Assembly: GCF_016648105.1 (NCBI RefSeq)
Contig: NZ_JACVVE010000002.1
Coordinates: 62,001-126,000, forward strand
Direction: 5' to 3'
DNA from: Pseudomonas sp. S31
GTDB taxonomy: Bacteria > Pseudomonadota > Gammaproteobacteria > Pseudomonadales > Pseudomonadaceae
DNA: 64,000 bases
Part shown: one piece after another, positions 49,132-57,778 of the stretch
Numbering within the stretch: the first letter of the stretch is position 1
Layout: every line of letters begins with the position of its first letter
Notes under the pieces: model-generated
Databases searched by the model: none
Told to the model about the DNA's origin: nothing
The model's input: only the letters and a program-made list of their open reading frames with translations
Made by a program: the position numbers and the translations under genes

Positions 49132-50028
49132 ATGGCTACCTTCCAGGTCGTAACCGAGCAACACGGCGAACTCAGCTGCTGGCGCATCACCAGCGCACAC
49201 GCCGACCTCCTGATCGCCCAACAGGGCGCGCAGATCCTCAGCTACCAGCGTATCGGCGAGCCGCCCCTGCTGTGGCTGAGCGATCAGGCCATCTTCCGCC
49301 AGGGCAAGTCGGTACGCGCCGGAGTGCCGGTGTGCTGGCCATGGTTCGGCAACCTGCAACGCAACCCCGCTTCCGTCCAGGCCATGTACCGGGGCGAACA
49401 GGCACCGGCCCACGGCCTGGCGCGCAGCCGCGACTGGCAGTTGCTGGGCATAGAGGAAGCCGGCAGCACGTTGCGCATCGAGTTCGAACTACCCGAGGCC
49501 CAGGGTGCGCTGCCGGATTGGCCGCACAATGTCGAGCTGAAACTGCTGATGGTGCTGGGCGATGACCTCGAGCTGACCCTGACCAGCCGTAACCTGGGCG
49601 ACGCCCCGGTGACCATCAGCCAGGCGCTGCACAGCTATTTCGCCGTCAGCGACGTGCACCAGGCACGCGTCGAGGGCGTCGAGGGGCTGGCCTACATCGA
49701 GACCCTGGCCGACTGGCAACAGCGCCAGCAGCTGGGCGCGCTGAGTTTTGCCGGGGAGACCGACCGCATCTACCTGGCCACGCCGGCGAAGTTGAGCATC
49801 GTCGACCCGCACTGGCAGCGGCGCATCACCCTGACCAGCAGCGGTTCACGTTCGGCGGTGATCTGGAACCCCTGGACCGAGCGGGCGCGGGAACTGCCGG
49901 ACATGGCGGATGATGGCTGGCAGCGGATGCTGTGCATCGAGACGGCGAATGTCTGGGATGATGTGGTGACGATCGCGCCTGGGGCGAGCAATGTGCTGCA
50001 GGTCAGGATCGATAGCGAACAGATCTGA
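49132..50028 (+). CDS. D-hexose-6-phosphate mutarotase (YeaD-like)
   Basis: Aldose 1-epimerase-fold protein, 298 aa. It equilibrates alpha and beta glucose 6-phosphate. Active-site landmarks: VRAGVPVCWPWFG, APAHGLARSRDWQL (first His), ALHSYFAVSDV (second His) and VIWNPWTERARELPDM (catalytic acid region). The ATG at 49132 is used; a GTG in frame at 49093 lies upstream without an SD. Spacing to the thioesterase is 70 bp. Confidence 0.92.
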   Translation: MATFQVVTEQHGELSCWRITSAHADLLIAQQGAQILSYQRIGEPPLLWLSDQAIFRQGKSVRAGVPVCWPWFGNLQRNPASVQAMYRGEQAPAHGLARSRDWQLLGIEEAGSTLRIEFELPEAQGALPDWPHNVELKLLMVLGDDLELTLTSRNLGDAPVTISQALHSYFAVSDVHQARVEGVEGLAYIETLADWQQRQQLGALSFAGETDRIYLATPAKLSIVDPHWQRRITLTSSGSRSAVIWNPWTERARELPDMADDGWQRMLCIETANVWDDVVTIAPGASNVLQVRIDSEQI

Positions 50029-50033
50029 AGAAC

Positions 50034-50056
50034 GCGCTTGCCCCGCGAAGAGGCCG
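50034..50056. repeat. Fragment of a REP
   Basis: gcgcttgccccgcgaagaggcc: the right part of one REP arm only. Confidence 0.45.
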
Positions 50057-50065
50057 CCATGGACG

Positions 50066-50599
50066 CTAGAGGTCAGCATCCTCCACCACCCTCACCTGCG
50101 CCGCATCCAGCGCATACGCCGCATCGGCCAGGTCGTTGCTGACCTTCTCCACCTTCAACGTTCCGCTGACCCATAGCGGCGTGTAGATGTCGTCGAGCTT
50201 CAACCCCTTCGGATAACGCACCAGCACCAGCTGGTTCGGCGGCGGCGGCGGTACGTGGATGCAGGCACCTGGGTACGGCACCAGGAAGAACAACGTGCTG
50301 TTGCCCTTGGCATCGCTTTCCAACGGCACCGGGTAGCCGCCCAGGCGGATCCGCTTGCCGTTCATGGCGGCCACGGTCTTGGTCGAATACATCACCGCCG
50401 GCAAGCCCTTGCTCTGCTTCAGGCCGCCCTTGGCGGTGAACGTGCCCTGGGCTTCTGGCGAGTTGTGGTCGATTTCGGGCATCTGCTCGAGGGCCTTCTG
50501 GTCCGACTTGGGCATCAGCTCCAGCCAGTCGGTTTCGGGCAATTCGGCATGGGCCAGGGCGCTGGCCAGAAGCAAGGGGAGAAGAAAGAACGCACGCAT
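50066..50599 (-). CDS. DUF3299 family secreted protein
   Basis: Protein of 177 aa with a signal peptide (about 1-18, ...ALAHA-EL). The core shows the DUF3299 signature: NGKRIRLGGYPVPLE and VPYPGACIHVPPPPPNQLVLV. Family members are periplasmic and often near transporters; function unknown. The start at 50599 (MRAFFLLPLLL) puts the signal peptide at the true N-terminus; the upstream in-frame extension lacks similarity and the SD is weak. Convergent with the mutarotase gene. Confidence 0.85.
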   Translation of the reverse strand: MRAFFLLPLLLASALAHAELPETDWLELMPKSDQKALEQMPEIDHNSPEAQGTFTAKGGLKQSKGLPAVMYSTKTVAAMNGKRIRLGGYPVPLESDAKGNSTLFFLVPYPGACIHVPPPPPNQLVLVRYPKGLKLDDIYTPLWVSGTLKVEKVSNDLADAAYALDAAQVRVVEDADL

Positions 50600-50647
50600 G
50601 GCAATGCTCGGCAACTCGGATGAATTGCCGCGCATTCTAACCAGTAA

Positions 50648-50893
50648 TCAGCGCTTCTTGATGAATCCATAGATAACCAGAAGCACTACCGCACCCACCA
50701 GGGCACCGAAGAACCCTGCGGCCTGGCCAGCTTGATAGATACCCAGCGCCTGGCCGCCATAGGTGGCGAGCAGCGAGCCGGCGATACCCAGCAGGATGGT
50801 CATGATCCAGCCCATGCTGTCGTCGCCTGGCTTGATGAAGCGCGCCAGCAGGCCGACGATGAGGCCGATGAAGATGGTTCCGATGATACCCAT
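50648..50893 (-). CDS. GlsB/YeaQ/YmgE family stress-associated membrane protein
   Basis: Small membrane protein, 81 aa, with three hydrophobic segments. It begins MGIIGTIFIGLIVGLLARFI, the family signature, and has MGWIMTILLGIAGSLLATY and FFGALVGAVVLLVIYGF. Members are induced by general stress; no biochemical role is known. GAGGGATT lies upstream of the ATG. It precedes the DUF3299 gene by 48 bp on the same strand. Confidence 0.92.
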   Translation of the reverse strand: MGIIGTIFIGLIVGLLARFIKPGDDSMGWIMTILLGIAGSLLATYGGQALGIYQAGQAAGFFGALVGAVVLLVIYGFIKKR

Positions 50894-50988
50894 GGCAATC
50901 CCTCTGCGTTGAAATGGAACAAGCCAAAGCCTAGACAGCGCTTTGGCTCGTTGCCATTTCAGAGGGCAAACAGCGGGCAGAAGTTCGA

Positions 50989-52071
50989 TCAGTTGCCGAT
51001 CAAGGCCTCTACTGCGGCGATCTTGGCGCGCAAGGTGGGCATGTCCTGGCAACGCAGCGTGGCGTGGCCGACCTTGCGCCCGACCTTGAATGCCTTGCCG
51101 TAGTGGTGCAGGTGGCAGTCGTCGATGGCCACGACCTTGTCCACCGCCGGTACTTCGCCGATGAAGTTGAGCATGGCGCTCTCGCCGACCTTGGCGGTCG
51201 AGCCCAGCGGCAGGCCGGCGACGGCGCGCAGGTGGTTCTCGAACTGGCTGCACTCGGCGCCTTCGATGGTCCAGTGCCCGGAGTTGTGCACGCGCGGGGC
51301 GATCTCGTTGGCCTTCAGGCCGCCGTCGACCTCGAAGAACTCGAAGGCCATCACGCCGACGTAGTCCAGCTGCTTGAGCACACGGCCGACGTAGTCTTCG
51401 GCCAGCGCCTGCAGCGGGTGCGCCTCGCTGGCGACCGACAGGCGCAGGATGCCGCTTTCATGGGTGTTGTGCACCAGCGGGTAGAAGCGCGTTTCGCCGT
51501 CACGGGCACGCACGGCCACCAGCGATACTTCGCCGGTGAACGGCACGAAACCTTCCAGCAGGCACGGCACACTGCCCAGCTCGGCGAAGGTGTCGACCAC
51601 GTCTTCAGGCGTGCGCAGGACCTTCTGGCCCTTGCCGTCGTAACCCAGGGTGCGGGTCTTGAGCACCGCCGGCAGGCCGATGCTGGCCACCGCGGCGTCG
51701 AGGTCCGCCTGCGAGAGAATGTCGGCGAAGGCCGGGGTCGGGATGCCCAGGTCGCGGAACATGCTCTTCTCGAACAGGCGGTCACGGGCGATGCGCAGCG
51801 CCTCGGCACTGGGGTACACCGGCACGAACTGCGAAAGGAAGGCCACGGTCTCGGCCGGGACGCTTTCGAATTCGAAGGTCACCAGGTCGACTTCGTCGGC
51901 CAGCTGGCGCAGGTGGTCCTGGTCGCCGTAGTCGGCACGCAGGTGCTCGCCCAAGGGCGCGGCGCAGGCGTCGGGAGCCGGGTCGAGGAAGGCGAAGTTC
52001 ATGCCCAGCGGAGTGCCCGCCAGGGCCAGCATGCGGCCCAGTTGGCCACCACCGATTACACCGATCTTCAT
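50989..52071 (-). CDS. purK: N5-carboxyaminoimidazole ribonucleotide synthase
   Basis: PurK, 360 aa, ATP-grasp enzyme that makes N5-CAIR from AIR, ATP and bicarbonate in purine synthesis. N-terminal MKIGVIGGGQLGRMLALAG; ATP-grasp motifs FPAVLKTRTLGYDGKGQKV-type (LPAVLKTRTLGYDGKGQ) and FEFFEVDGGLKANEIAPRVHNSGHWT. ATG at 52071 chosen from the conserved start. It follows purE by 11 bp, so purE-purK is one operon. Confidence 0.97.
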   Translation of the reverse strand: MKIGVIGGGQLGRMLALAGTPLGMNFAFLDPAPDACAAPLGEHLRADYGDQDHLRQLADEVDLVTFEFESVPAETVAFLSQFVPVYPSAEALRIARDRLFEKSMFRDLGIPTPAFADILSQADLDAAVASIGLPAVLKTRTLGYDGKGQKVLRTPEDVVDTFAELGSVPCLLEGFVPFTGEVSLVAVRARDGETRFYPLVHNTHESGILRLSVASEAHPLQALAEDYVGRVLKQLDYVGVMAFEFFEVDGGLKANEIAPRVHNSGHWTIEGAECSQFENHLRAVAGLPLGSTAKVGESAMLNFIGEVPAVDKVVAIDDCHLHHYGKAFKVGRKVGHATLRCQDMPTLRAKIAAVEALIGN

Positions 52072-52082
52072 GGTCTTCAGCC

Positions 52083-52574
52083 TCAAGCCTGGCGTGGGTC
52101 AGGGTTGTCCAGCACGGTGTCGGTCTGTTCCGTGCGGAACTGCTTGAGCGCGGCGTGGAACTGCGGGTGCTTGGCGCCCAGGATGCTCGCCGACAGCAGT
52201 GCGGCGTTGACCGCGCCAGCGCGGCCGATGGCCAGGGTGGCGACCGGTACACCGGCAGGCATCTGCACGATCGACAGCAGCGAATCGACGCCCGACAGCA
52301 TCGACGACTGCACTGGCACGCCCAGCACCGGCAGGTGAGTCTTGGCGGCGCACATGCCTGGCAGGTGGGCTGCGCCACCGGCACCGGCGATGATCACCTC
52401 GATGCCACGGCCTTCGGCCTCCTCGGCATACTGGAACAGCAGATCCGGGGTACGGTGGGCGGAAACCACCTTCACCTCGTAGGGAATGCCGAGTTTTTCC
52501 AGCATATCGGCGGTGTGGCTAAGGGTGGACCAATCGGACTTGGAGCCCATGATCACGCCAACCAGTGCACTCAT
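52083..52574 (-). CDS. purE: N5-carboxyaminoimidazole ribonucleotide mutase
   Basis: PurE class I, 163 aa, converts N5-CAIR to CAIR. The active-site loop is [12 protein letters not shown], with VVSAHRTPD and [12 protein letters not shown] completing the CO2/ribotide pocket. ATG at 52574 selected; the longer frame upstream has no family resemblance. Upstream gene of purE-purK. Confidence 0.97.
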   Translation of the reverse strand: MSALVGVIMGSKSDWSTLSHTADMLEKLGIPYEVKVVSAHRTPDLLFQYAEEAEGRGIEVIIAGAGGAAHLPGMCAAKTHLPVLGVPVQSSMLSGVDSLLSIVQMPAGVPVATLAIGRAGAVNAALLSASILGAKHPQFHAALKQFRTEQTDTVLDNPDPRQA

Positions 52575-52745
52575 CGTCGAGCCTCTTCGCTTGTGCGCCC
52601 ACAGGCGCGTCAAAAAACAACAAGCCACGCGGGACGACCGGCGTGGCTTGTTTGCTGATCAGGACCGGACGCATCCGGTCGAAAGGCCGCGCAGTATACC
52701 GTAAGGCGGTGGGTTTAAGGCACCCCGGCGACCAACTGTCACCCC

Positions 52746-53678
52746 TTATTTTTCGGGGCCTGGGCTGACTTTTGGGTCAACCGCCGCCGTGCCCTCGAGC
52801 TTGCGCCACAACAGCCGGACATTGGCCTTGCGCACCAGGGCGCAGCGGTACAGGCGGATTTCCAGCGGCACATGCCATTGGCTACCACCACAGATCACCA
52901 GTTCGCCGCGCTCCAGTTCGCCGCGCATCGACAACCGTGGCACCCAGGCGATGCCCATGCCCTCCAGCGCCATACTCTTGAGGCTGTCGGCCATGGCGGT
53001 TTCGTACACGGTGGTGTAACGCAGGTTGCGCTGGCGCAGCAGCAGGCTCACCGAACGCCCGAGGAAGGCGCCGGCGCTGTAGGCGAGCAAGGGCACGCTG
53101 GCCTCGCCTTCGAGGTCGAACAGCGGCTTGCCATCAGCCCCCACCGCACACACCGGCAGCATCTCGGTGGTGCCCATGTGCAGCGACGGGAAGATCTCGG
53201 CATCCATCTGCAGGGCCGCGTCGGGGTCGTAGAATGCCAGCATCAGGTCACAGCCACCCTCACGCAGGGCGTGCACGGCATCCCCTACGTTAGTCGCAAC
53301 CAGGCGGGTGGCGATGTTCAGGCCATCGTTGCGCAACTGGGCCACCCAACGGGGGAAAAACCCCGATGCCAAGGAGTGCGCGGCGGCCACTTGGACGACT
53401 TCGCCCTGCCCACCTTCAAGATGGTGCAAATGGCGAAGAACTTCGCTCAACTGGTCGACAACTGTACGCGCTGTGACGAGAAATAGCTGCCCTGCCTCGG
53501 TCAGCTCGATCGGCGTGCGCGAGCGGTTCACCAACTGCAGGCCCAATGCTGCTTCAAGGCTGCGAATGCGCCGGCTGAAGGCCGGTTGAGTGACGAAACG
53601 GCGCTCCGCGGCCTGGGAAAAACTGCGCGTCGCGGCCAGCGCGCTGAAGTCTTCGAGCCACTTGCTTTCTAGGTTCAT
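52746..53678 (-). CDS. LysR-family regulator divergent from aspA
   Basis: LysR-type regulator, 310 aa. HTH at about 15-40 (LAATRSFSQAAERRFVTQPAFSRRIRSLEAALG); effector domain about 90-295. It starts at MNLESKWLEDFSALA (53678). The aspA gene is divergent with about 182 bp between starts, so aspartase is the likely target (inferred). Similar LysR genes are next to aspA in other P. putida-group strains. Confidence 0.88.
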   Translation of the reverse strand: MNLESKWLEDFSALAATRSFSQAAERRFVTQPAFSRRIRSLEAALGLQLVNRSRTPIELTEAGQLFLVTARTVVDQLSEVLRHLHHLEGGQGEVVQVAAAHSLASGFFPRWVAQLRNDGLNIATRLVATNVGDAVHALREGGCDLMLAFYDPDAALQMDAEIFPSLHMGTTEMLPVCAVGADGKPLFDLEGEASVPLLAYSAGAFLGRSVSLLLRQRNLRYTTVYETAMADSLKSMALEGMGIAWVPRLSMRGELERGELVICGGSQWHVPLEIRLYRCALVRKANVRLLWRKLEGTAAVDPKVSPGPEK

Positions 53679-53860
53679 GAAGCGGGTCTCCCGGCATGCA
53701 CCAAAATGGAACACGCTCGAATGTCAATTGGCGTCACATGGAACATTATGCCGTTTGCGCATAGGTTAGCGTGCAACAGCATTGGCCGCAAAATCTGCTT
53801 CAGGCCTAGGATTGGCGCCATTCCGGCATGTGCCGGGTCAAAATCGAGATGATATACATC

Positions 53861-55285
53861 ATGTCCTCCGCTGCATCGTTCCGCGTCGAAAAAGATCTGC
53901 TTGGTACCCTTGAAGTTCCTGCCGATGCCTACTACGGCATCCAGACCCTGCGCGCTGCCAACAACTTCCATCTCTCCGGTGTTCCACTGTCGCACTACCC
54001 CAAGCTGGTCGTGGCCCTGGCCATGGTCAAGCAGGCCGCTGCCGACGCCAACCGAGAGCTGGGCCACCTGAGCGATGCCAAGCACACCGCCATCAGCGCT
54101 GCCTGCGGCCGCCTGATCAAGGGCGATTTCCACGACCAGTTCGTGGTGGACATGATCCAGGGCGGTGCTGGTACCTCTACCAACATGAACGCCAACGAAG
54201 TCATCGCCAACGTCGCGCTGGAGGCCATGGGCCACCAGAAGGGTGAGTACCAGTACCTGCACCCGAACAACGACGTGAACATGGCGCAGTCGACCAACGA
54301 TGCCTACCCGACCGCCATCCGCCTGGGCCTGCTGCTGGGCCACGACGCCCTGCTGGCCAGCCTAGACAGCCTGATCCAGGCCTTCGCGGCCAAGGGCAAG
54401 GAGTTCGACCACGTACTGAAGATGGGCCGTACCCAGCTGCAGGACGCCGTGCCGATGACCCTGGGCCAGGAATTCCGCGCCTTCGCCACCACCATGAGCG
54501 AAGACCTGCAGCGCCTGCGCTCGCTGGCCCCGGAACTGCTCACCGAAATCAACCTGGGCGGCACCGCCATCGGCACCGGCATCAACGCCGACCCGGGCTA
54601 CCAGGCCCTGGCCGTGCAGCGCCTGGCCACCATCAGCGGCCAGCCGTTGGTCCCGGCCGCCGACCTGATCGAAGCCACCTCCGACATGGGCGCCTTCGTC
54701 CTGTTCTCCGGCATGCTCAAGCGTACCGCGGTCAAGCTGTCGAAGATCTGCAACGACCTGCGCCTGCTGTCCAGCGGCCCGCGCACCGGCATCAACGAGA
54801 TCAACCTGCCGGCGCGCCAGCCAGGCAGCTCGATCATGCCAGGCAAGGTCAACCCGGTGATCCCGGAGGCCGTCAACCAGGTGGCCTTCGCCATCATGGG
54901 CAACGACCTGGCGCTGACCGTCGCCGCCGAAGGTGGCCAGCTGCAGCTGAACGTGATGGAGCCGCTGATCGCCTACAAGATCTTCGACTCGATCCGCCTG
55001 CTCCAGCGCGCCATGGACATGCTCCGCGAGCACTGCATCGTCGGCATCACCGCCAACGAACAGCGCTGCCGTGAGCTGGTCGAGCACTCGATTGGCCTGG
55101 TCACCGCCCTGAACCCGTACATCGGCTACGAAAACGCCACCCGTATCGCCCGCGTCGCCCTGGAAACCGGCCGCGGCGTGCTGGAACTGGTGCGCGAGGA
55201 AGGCCTGCTGGACGAAGCGATGCTCAACGACATCCTGCGTCCGGAAAACATGATCGCTCCCCGTCTGGTTCCGCTGAAGGCGTAA
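53861..55285 (+). CDS. aspA: Aspartate ammonia-lyase
   Basis: Aspartase, 474 aa, splits L-aspartate into fumarate and ammonia. Fumarase/aspartase superfamily regions: GGAGTSTNMNANEV, MAQSTNDAYPTA and the flexible signature loop GSSIMPGKVNP, which holds the catalytic Ser. Typical length. ATG at 53861 is used; the SD is weak. It gives pseudomonads growth on aspartate and glutamate. Ends at a strong terminator. Confidence 0.97.
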   Translation: MSSAASFRVEKDLLGTLEVPADAYYGIQTLRAANNFHLSGVPLSHYPKLVVALAMVKQAAADANRELGHLSDAKHTAISAACGRLIKGDFHDQFVVDMIQGGAGTSTNMNANEVIANVALEAMGHQKGEYQYLHPNNDVNMAQSTNDAYPTAIRLGLLLGHDALLASLDSLIQAFAAKGKEFDHVLKMGRTQLQDAVPMTLGQEFRAFATTMSEDLQRLRSLAPELLTEINLGGTAIGTGINADPGYQALAVQRLATISGQPLVPAADLIEATSDMGAFVLFSGMLKRTAVKLSKICNDLRLLSSGPRTGINEINLPARQPGSSIMPGKVNPVIPEAVNQVAFAIMGNDLALTVAAEGGQLQLNVMEPLIAYKIFDSIRLLQRAMDMLREHCIVGITANEQRCRELVEHSIGLVTALNPYIGYENATRIARVALETGRGVLELVREEGLLDEAMLNDILRPENMIAPRLVPLKA

Positions 55286-55340
55286 CCAGGCCGCTGCAAC
55301 CGTCTCACCAGGTCGAGGGACTAGACACCTCTCAACCTTT

Positions 55341-55376
55341 CAAAGGCCCGAGCCCAAGCTCCGGGCCTTTTTTTTG
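55341..55376 (+). terminator. Rho-independent terminator of aspA
   Basis: Stem aaaggcccg / cgggccttt with a short loop and nine T after. About 55 bp past the aspA stop. Confidence 0.92.
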
Positions 55377-55391
55377 GCTGAGGATCTGCAA

Positions 55392-55460
55392 CGCGGCCGA
55401 TATCGAGCGCCGCCCGCATGGCGCATCGCGACCAAGGTCGCTCCTACATTTGTTTCGGGC
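55392..55460. repeat. REP-like element with tatcgagcgccgc motif
   Basis: tatcgagcgccgcccgcat then ggcgcatcgcgac, caaggtcgctcctac: two internal hairpins (gcgcc/ggcgc and gcgacc/ggtcgc). It shares atatcgagcgccgc with the 50-bp palindrome at 22201, so both belong to one family. Confidence 0.75.
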
Positions 55461-55539
55461 CAGTGAGACATGACGGTTTCTCTGATGGCCGGCACACAAT
55501 TTGCTCCATAATGCTCCCAGCCCAACGGGACCACCGAGC

Positions 55540-56532
55540 ATGCTGCATAGCCACCTGACCACCCTCAACGCGGTTTCATTGATTCTCAACGTGTTCCGCG
55601 AGGAAGGCTGCGAGGCTGCGACGCTGCTCGCCGGCAGCGGCATAGGCCCGGCCGACCTGGACCACGCCGACGCTCGCATCACCACCCAGCAGGAACTGCA
55701 GGTATGTGCCAACGCGGTGGCCCGGCGCGAGGACATCGGCCTGGAACTGGGCCGACGCATGCACGTGTCGTGCTATGGCATGCTCGGTTACGCCCTGCTC
55801 TCCAGTGCCACTTTGGGTGACGCCTTGCGCCTGGCGCTGCGCTACCCGGCACTGCTGGGAACAGTCTTCCAGCTGCGCCTGGTCGAGGATGGCCAGCGGG
55901 TCTGGCTGAGCGCCAGCGATTCGCACGAGGCCCCGGCGCTGGCTGCCTTCAACGCCGAGTTCTGCCTGGTGTCGCTCAAGGTCATCTGCGACGACCTGCT
56001 GGGCCGCCCCCTGCCGCTGCTCGGCGCGCGCTTCGAACATCCACGCCCGGCCTATCACGCCCGGTATGCCGGGGCCTTCCAGTGCCCGCTGCGCTTCGCC
56101 GTCGAGGACAACGCCTTCGCCTTCGAACGGCGCTGGCTGGACATGCCGCTACCGCTGGCCGACCCGATCACCCACCAGGCCATGAGCGAGCGCTGCCGCC
56201 GCCTGAACCTGGAGTTCACCGGGCGCCAGGCCTGGCTCGGGCGGATTCGCCAGTTGCTGGTGCAACAGCTGGACGCCGCACCGGGGCTCGAAGGGCTGGC
56301 GCGGCAGATGAACTGCTCTTCGCGCACCCTACGTCGGCACCTGCAGGCGCTGGGCAGCAGTTATCAACAACTGCTCGATGAATTGCGCTTCGAACGGGCC
56401 AAGCAGTTGCTGGCCGATGAGCAGATGCCGATCTATCGCATTGCCGAAACGCTTGGGTTCAGCGAGACGGCGAGTTTTCGCCATGCATTCCAGCGCTGGA
56501 GTGGCGTGGCGCCCAGTCATTTTCGCGGTTGA
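55540..56532 (+). CDS. AraC-family transcriptional regulator
   Basis: AraC-type regulator, 330 aa. N-terminal arabinose-binding-like domain typical of the OruR/ArgR group (GLELGRRMHVSCYGMLGYALLSS), and a C-terminal double HTH (about 235-330) with LEGLARQMNCSSRTLRRHLQALG and IYRIAETLGFSETASFRHAFQRWSGVAPS. ATG at 55540; upstream TTG is an alternative. It sits 202 bp before the acetylpolyamine amidohydrolase in the same direction and is the best local candidate for its regulator (inferred). Confidence 0.88.
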   Translation: MLHSHLTTLNAVSLILNVFREEGCEAATLLAGSGIGPADLDHADARITTQQELQVCANAVARREDIGLELGRRMHVSCYGMLGYALLSSATLGDALRLALRYPALLGTVFQLRLVEDGQRVWLSASDSHEAPALAAFNAEFCLVSLKVICDDLLGRPLPLLGARFEHPRPAYHARYAGAFQCPLRFAVEDNAFAFERRWLDMPLPLADPITHQAMSERCRRLNLEFTGRQAWLGRIRQLLVQQLDAAPGLEGLARQMNCSSRTLRRHLQALGSSYQQLLDELRFERAKQLLADEQMPIYRIAETLGFSETASFRHAFQRWSGVAPSHFRG

Positions 56533-56540
56533 CCTGTACC

Positions 56541-56616
56541 GGCCCCTTCGCGGGCAAGCCCGCTCCCACAGGTAACGCGCGGCCCCTGTAGGAGCGGGTT
56601 CACCCGCGAAAGGGCC
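56541..56616. repeat. REP pair between AraC gene and amidohydrolase gene
   Basis: Inverted REPs: ggccccttcgcgggcaag then cccgctcccacagg, and cctgtaggagcgggttcac then ccgcgaaagggcc. Confidence 0.9.
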
Positions 56617-56726
56617 AGACCTGCCCGGCCACCCACCTTGGCCATATCGATCCCCTTTTGGCCATTTGCGACGTTCTCCGCCACTGGCCGCCCCATGAAA
56701 ATGGCCCCACGCCAGTCCCACCGGAG

Positions 56727-56734
56727 AACAACAA
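56727..56734 (+). promoter_or_regulatory. Hfq/Crc A-rich motif (AACAACAA) at the amidohydrolase start
   Basis: AACAACAA is an exact AANAANAA match that fills the space between GGAG and the ATG at 56735. Binding there by Hfq/Crc would block ribosome entry. Seen in sequence; effect inferred. Confidence 0.65.
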
Positions 56735-57778
56735 ATGCTGACGATTTATTCCGATGATCATCGCCTGCACCACGGCCGCTGCGAGCTGATCGACGGCAAG
56801 CTGATGCCCTGCTTCGAAATGCCCTCGCGCGCCGACCACGTGCTCGACCGAGTCAGACATCGCAACCTCGGCCCCGTCCAGGGCCCCACCGACTTCGGCC
56901 GCGCGCCGCTGCAACGCATCCACGGCAACGACTACCTCGATTTCTTCGAAGGAGCCTGGGCACGCTGGGCCGCCATGGGCCAGGAAGGCGACCTGCTGCC
57001 CTTCACCTGGCCGGCGCGCACCCTGCGCCAGGTCAAGCCGACCGGCCTGCACGGCGAGCTGGGCTACTACAGCTTCGATGCCGGCGCACCGATCACCGCC
57101 GGCACCTGGCAAGCCGCCTACAGCGCCGCGCAAGTCGCCCTCACCGCCCAGGCCGCCATCGAACAAGGCGCCCACTCGGCCTTCGCCCTGTGCCGGCCAC
57201 CGGGGCATCATGCCGCCGCCGAAGTCATGGGCGGCTATTGCTACCTGAACAACGCCGCCATCGCCGCCCAGGCCTTCCTCGACCAAGGCCGGGCCAAGGT
57301 GGCGATCCTCGATGTCGACTATCACCACGGCAACGGTACCCAAGACATCTTCTACCGCCGCAACGACGTGTTCTTCGCTTCGATCCACGGCGACCCACAG
57401 GCCGAATTCCCGTTCTTCCTCGGCTATGCCGATGAAACCGGCGAAGGCCCGGGCGAAGGCTGCAACATCAACTATCCGCTGCCCGCCGGCAGTGACTGGA
57501 GCGCCTGGAGCGCCGCCCTGGAAGACGCCTGCCAGCGGATCGCCGCCTATGATGCCGACGTGCTGGTGATCTCGCTGGGCGTGGACACCTTCAAGGACGA
57601 CCCGATCTCGCAGTTCAAGCTCGATAGCCCCGACTACCTGGAGATGGGCAAGCGCATCGCCCAGCTCGGCAAGCCGACCCTGTTCGTGATGGAAGGCGGC
57701 TACGCTGTGGAAGAAATCGGTATCAACGCGGTCAATGTGCTGGAAGGCTTCCAGCACGCCCAGCCAGGAGCCCGGTAA
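56735..57778 (+). CDS. Acetylpolyamine amidohydrolase (class II histone-deacetylase fold)
   Basis: Zinc amidohydrolase, 347 aa, of the HDAC/AcuC/AphA superfamily. Active-site motifs: CRPPGHHAAAEVMGGYCYLNNAA (His pair), VDYHHGNGTQDIFY (Asp and His zinc ligands), and LGVDTFKDDPISQ (third Asp). It removes acetyl groups from N-acetylputrescine, acetylcadaverine or similar amines, freeing the amine for catabolism. Its stop overlaps the next ATG by one base (TAATG), so it is coupled to a polyamine-binding protein. Confidence 0.92.
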   Translation: MLTIYSDDHRLHHGRCELIDGKLMPCFEMPSRADHVLDRVRHRNLGPVQGPTDFGRAPLQRIHGNDYLDFFEGAWARWAAMGQEGDLLPFTWPARTLRQVKPTGLHGELGYYSFDAGAPITAGTWQAAYSAAQVALTAQAAIEQGAHSAFALCRPPGHHAAAEVMGGYCYLNNAAIAAQAFLDQGRAKVAILDVDYHHGNGTQDIFYRRNDVFFASIHGDPQAEFPFFLGYADETGEGPGEGCNINYPLPAGSDWSAWSAALEDACQRIAAYDADVLVISLGVDTFKDDPISQFKLDSPDYLEMGKRIAQLGKPTLFVMEGGYAVEEIGINAVNVLEGFQHAQPGAR

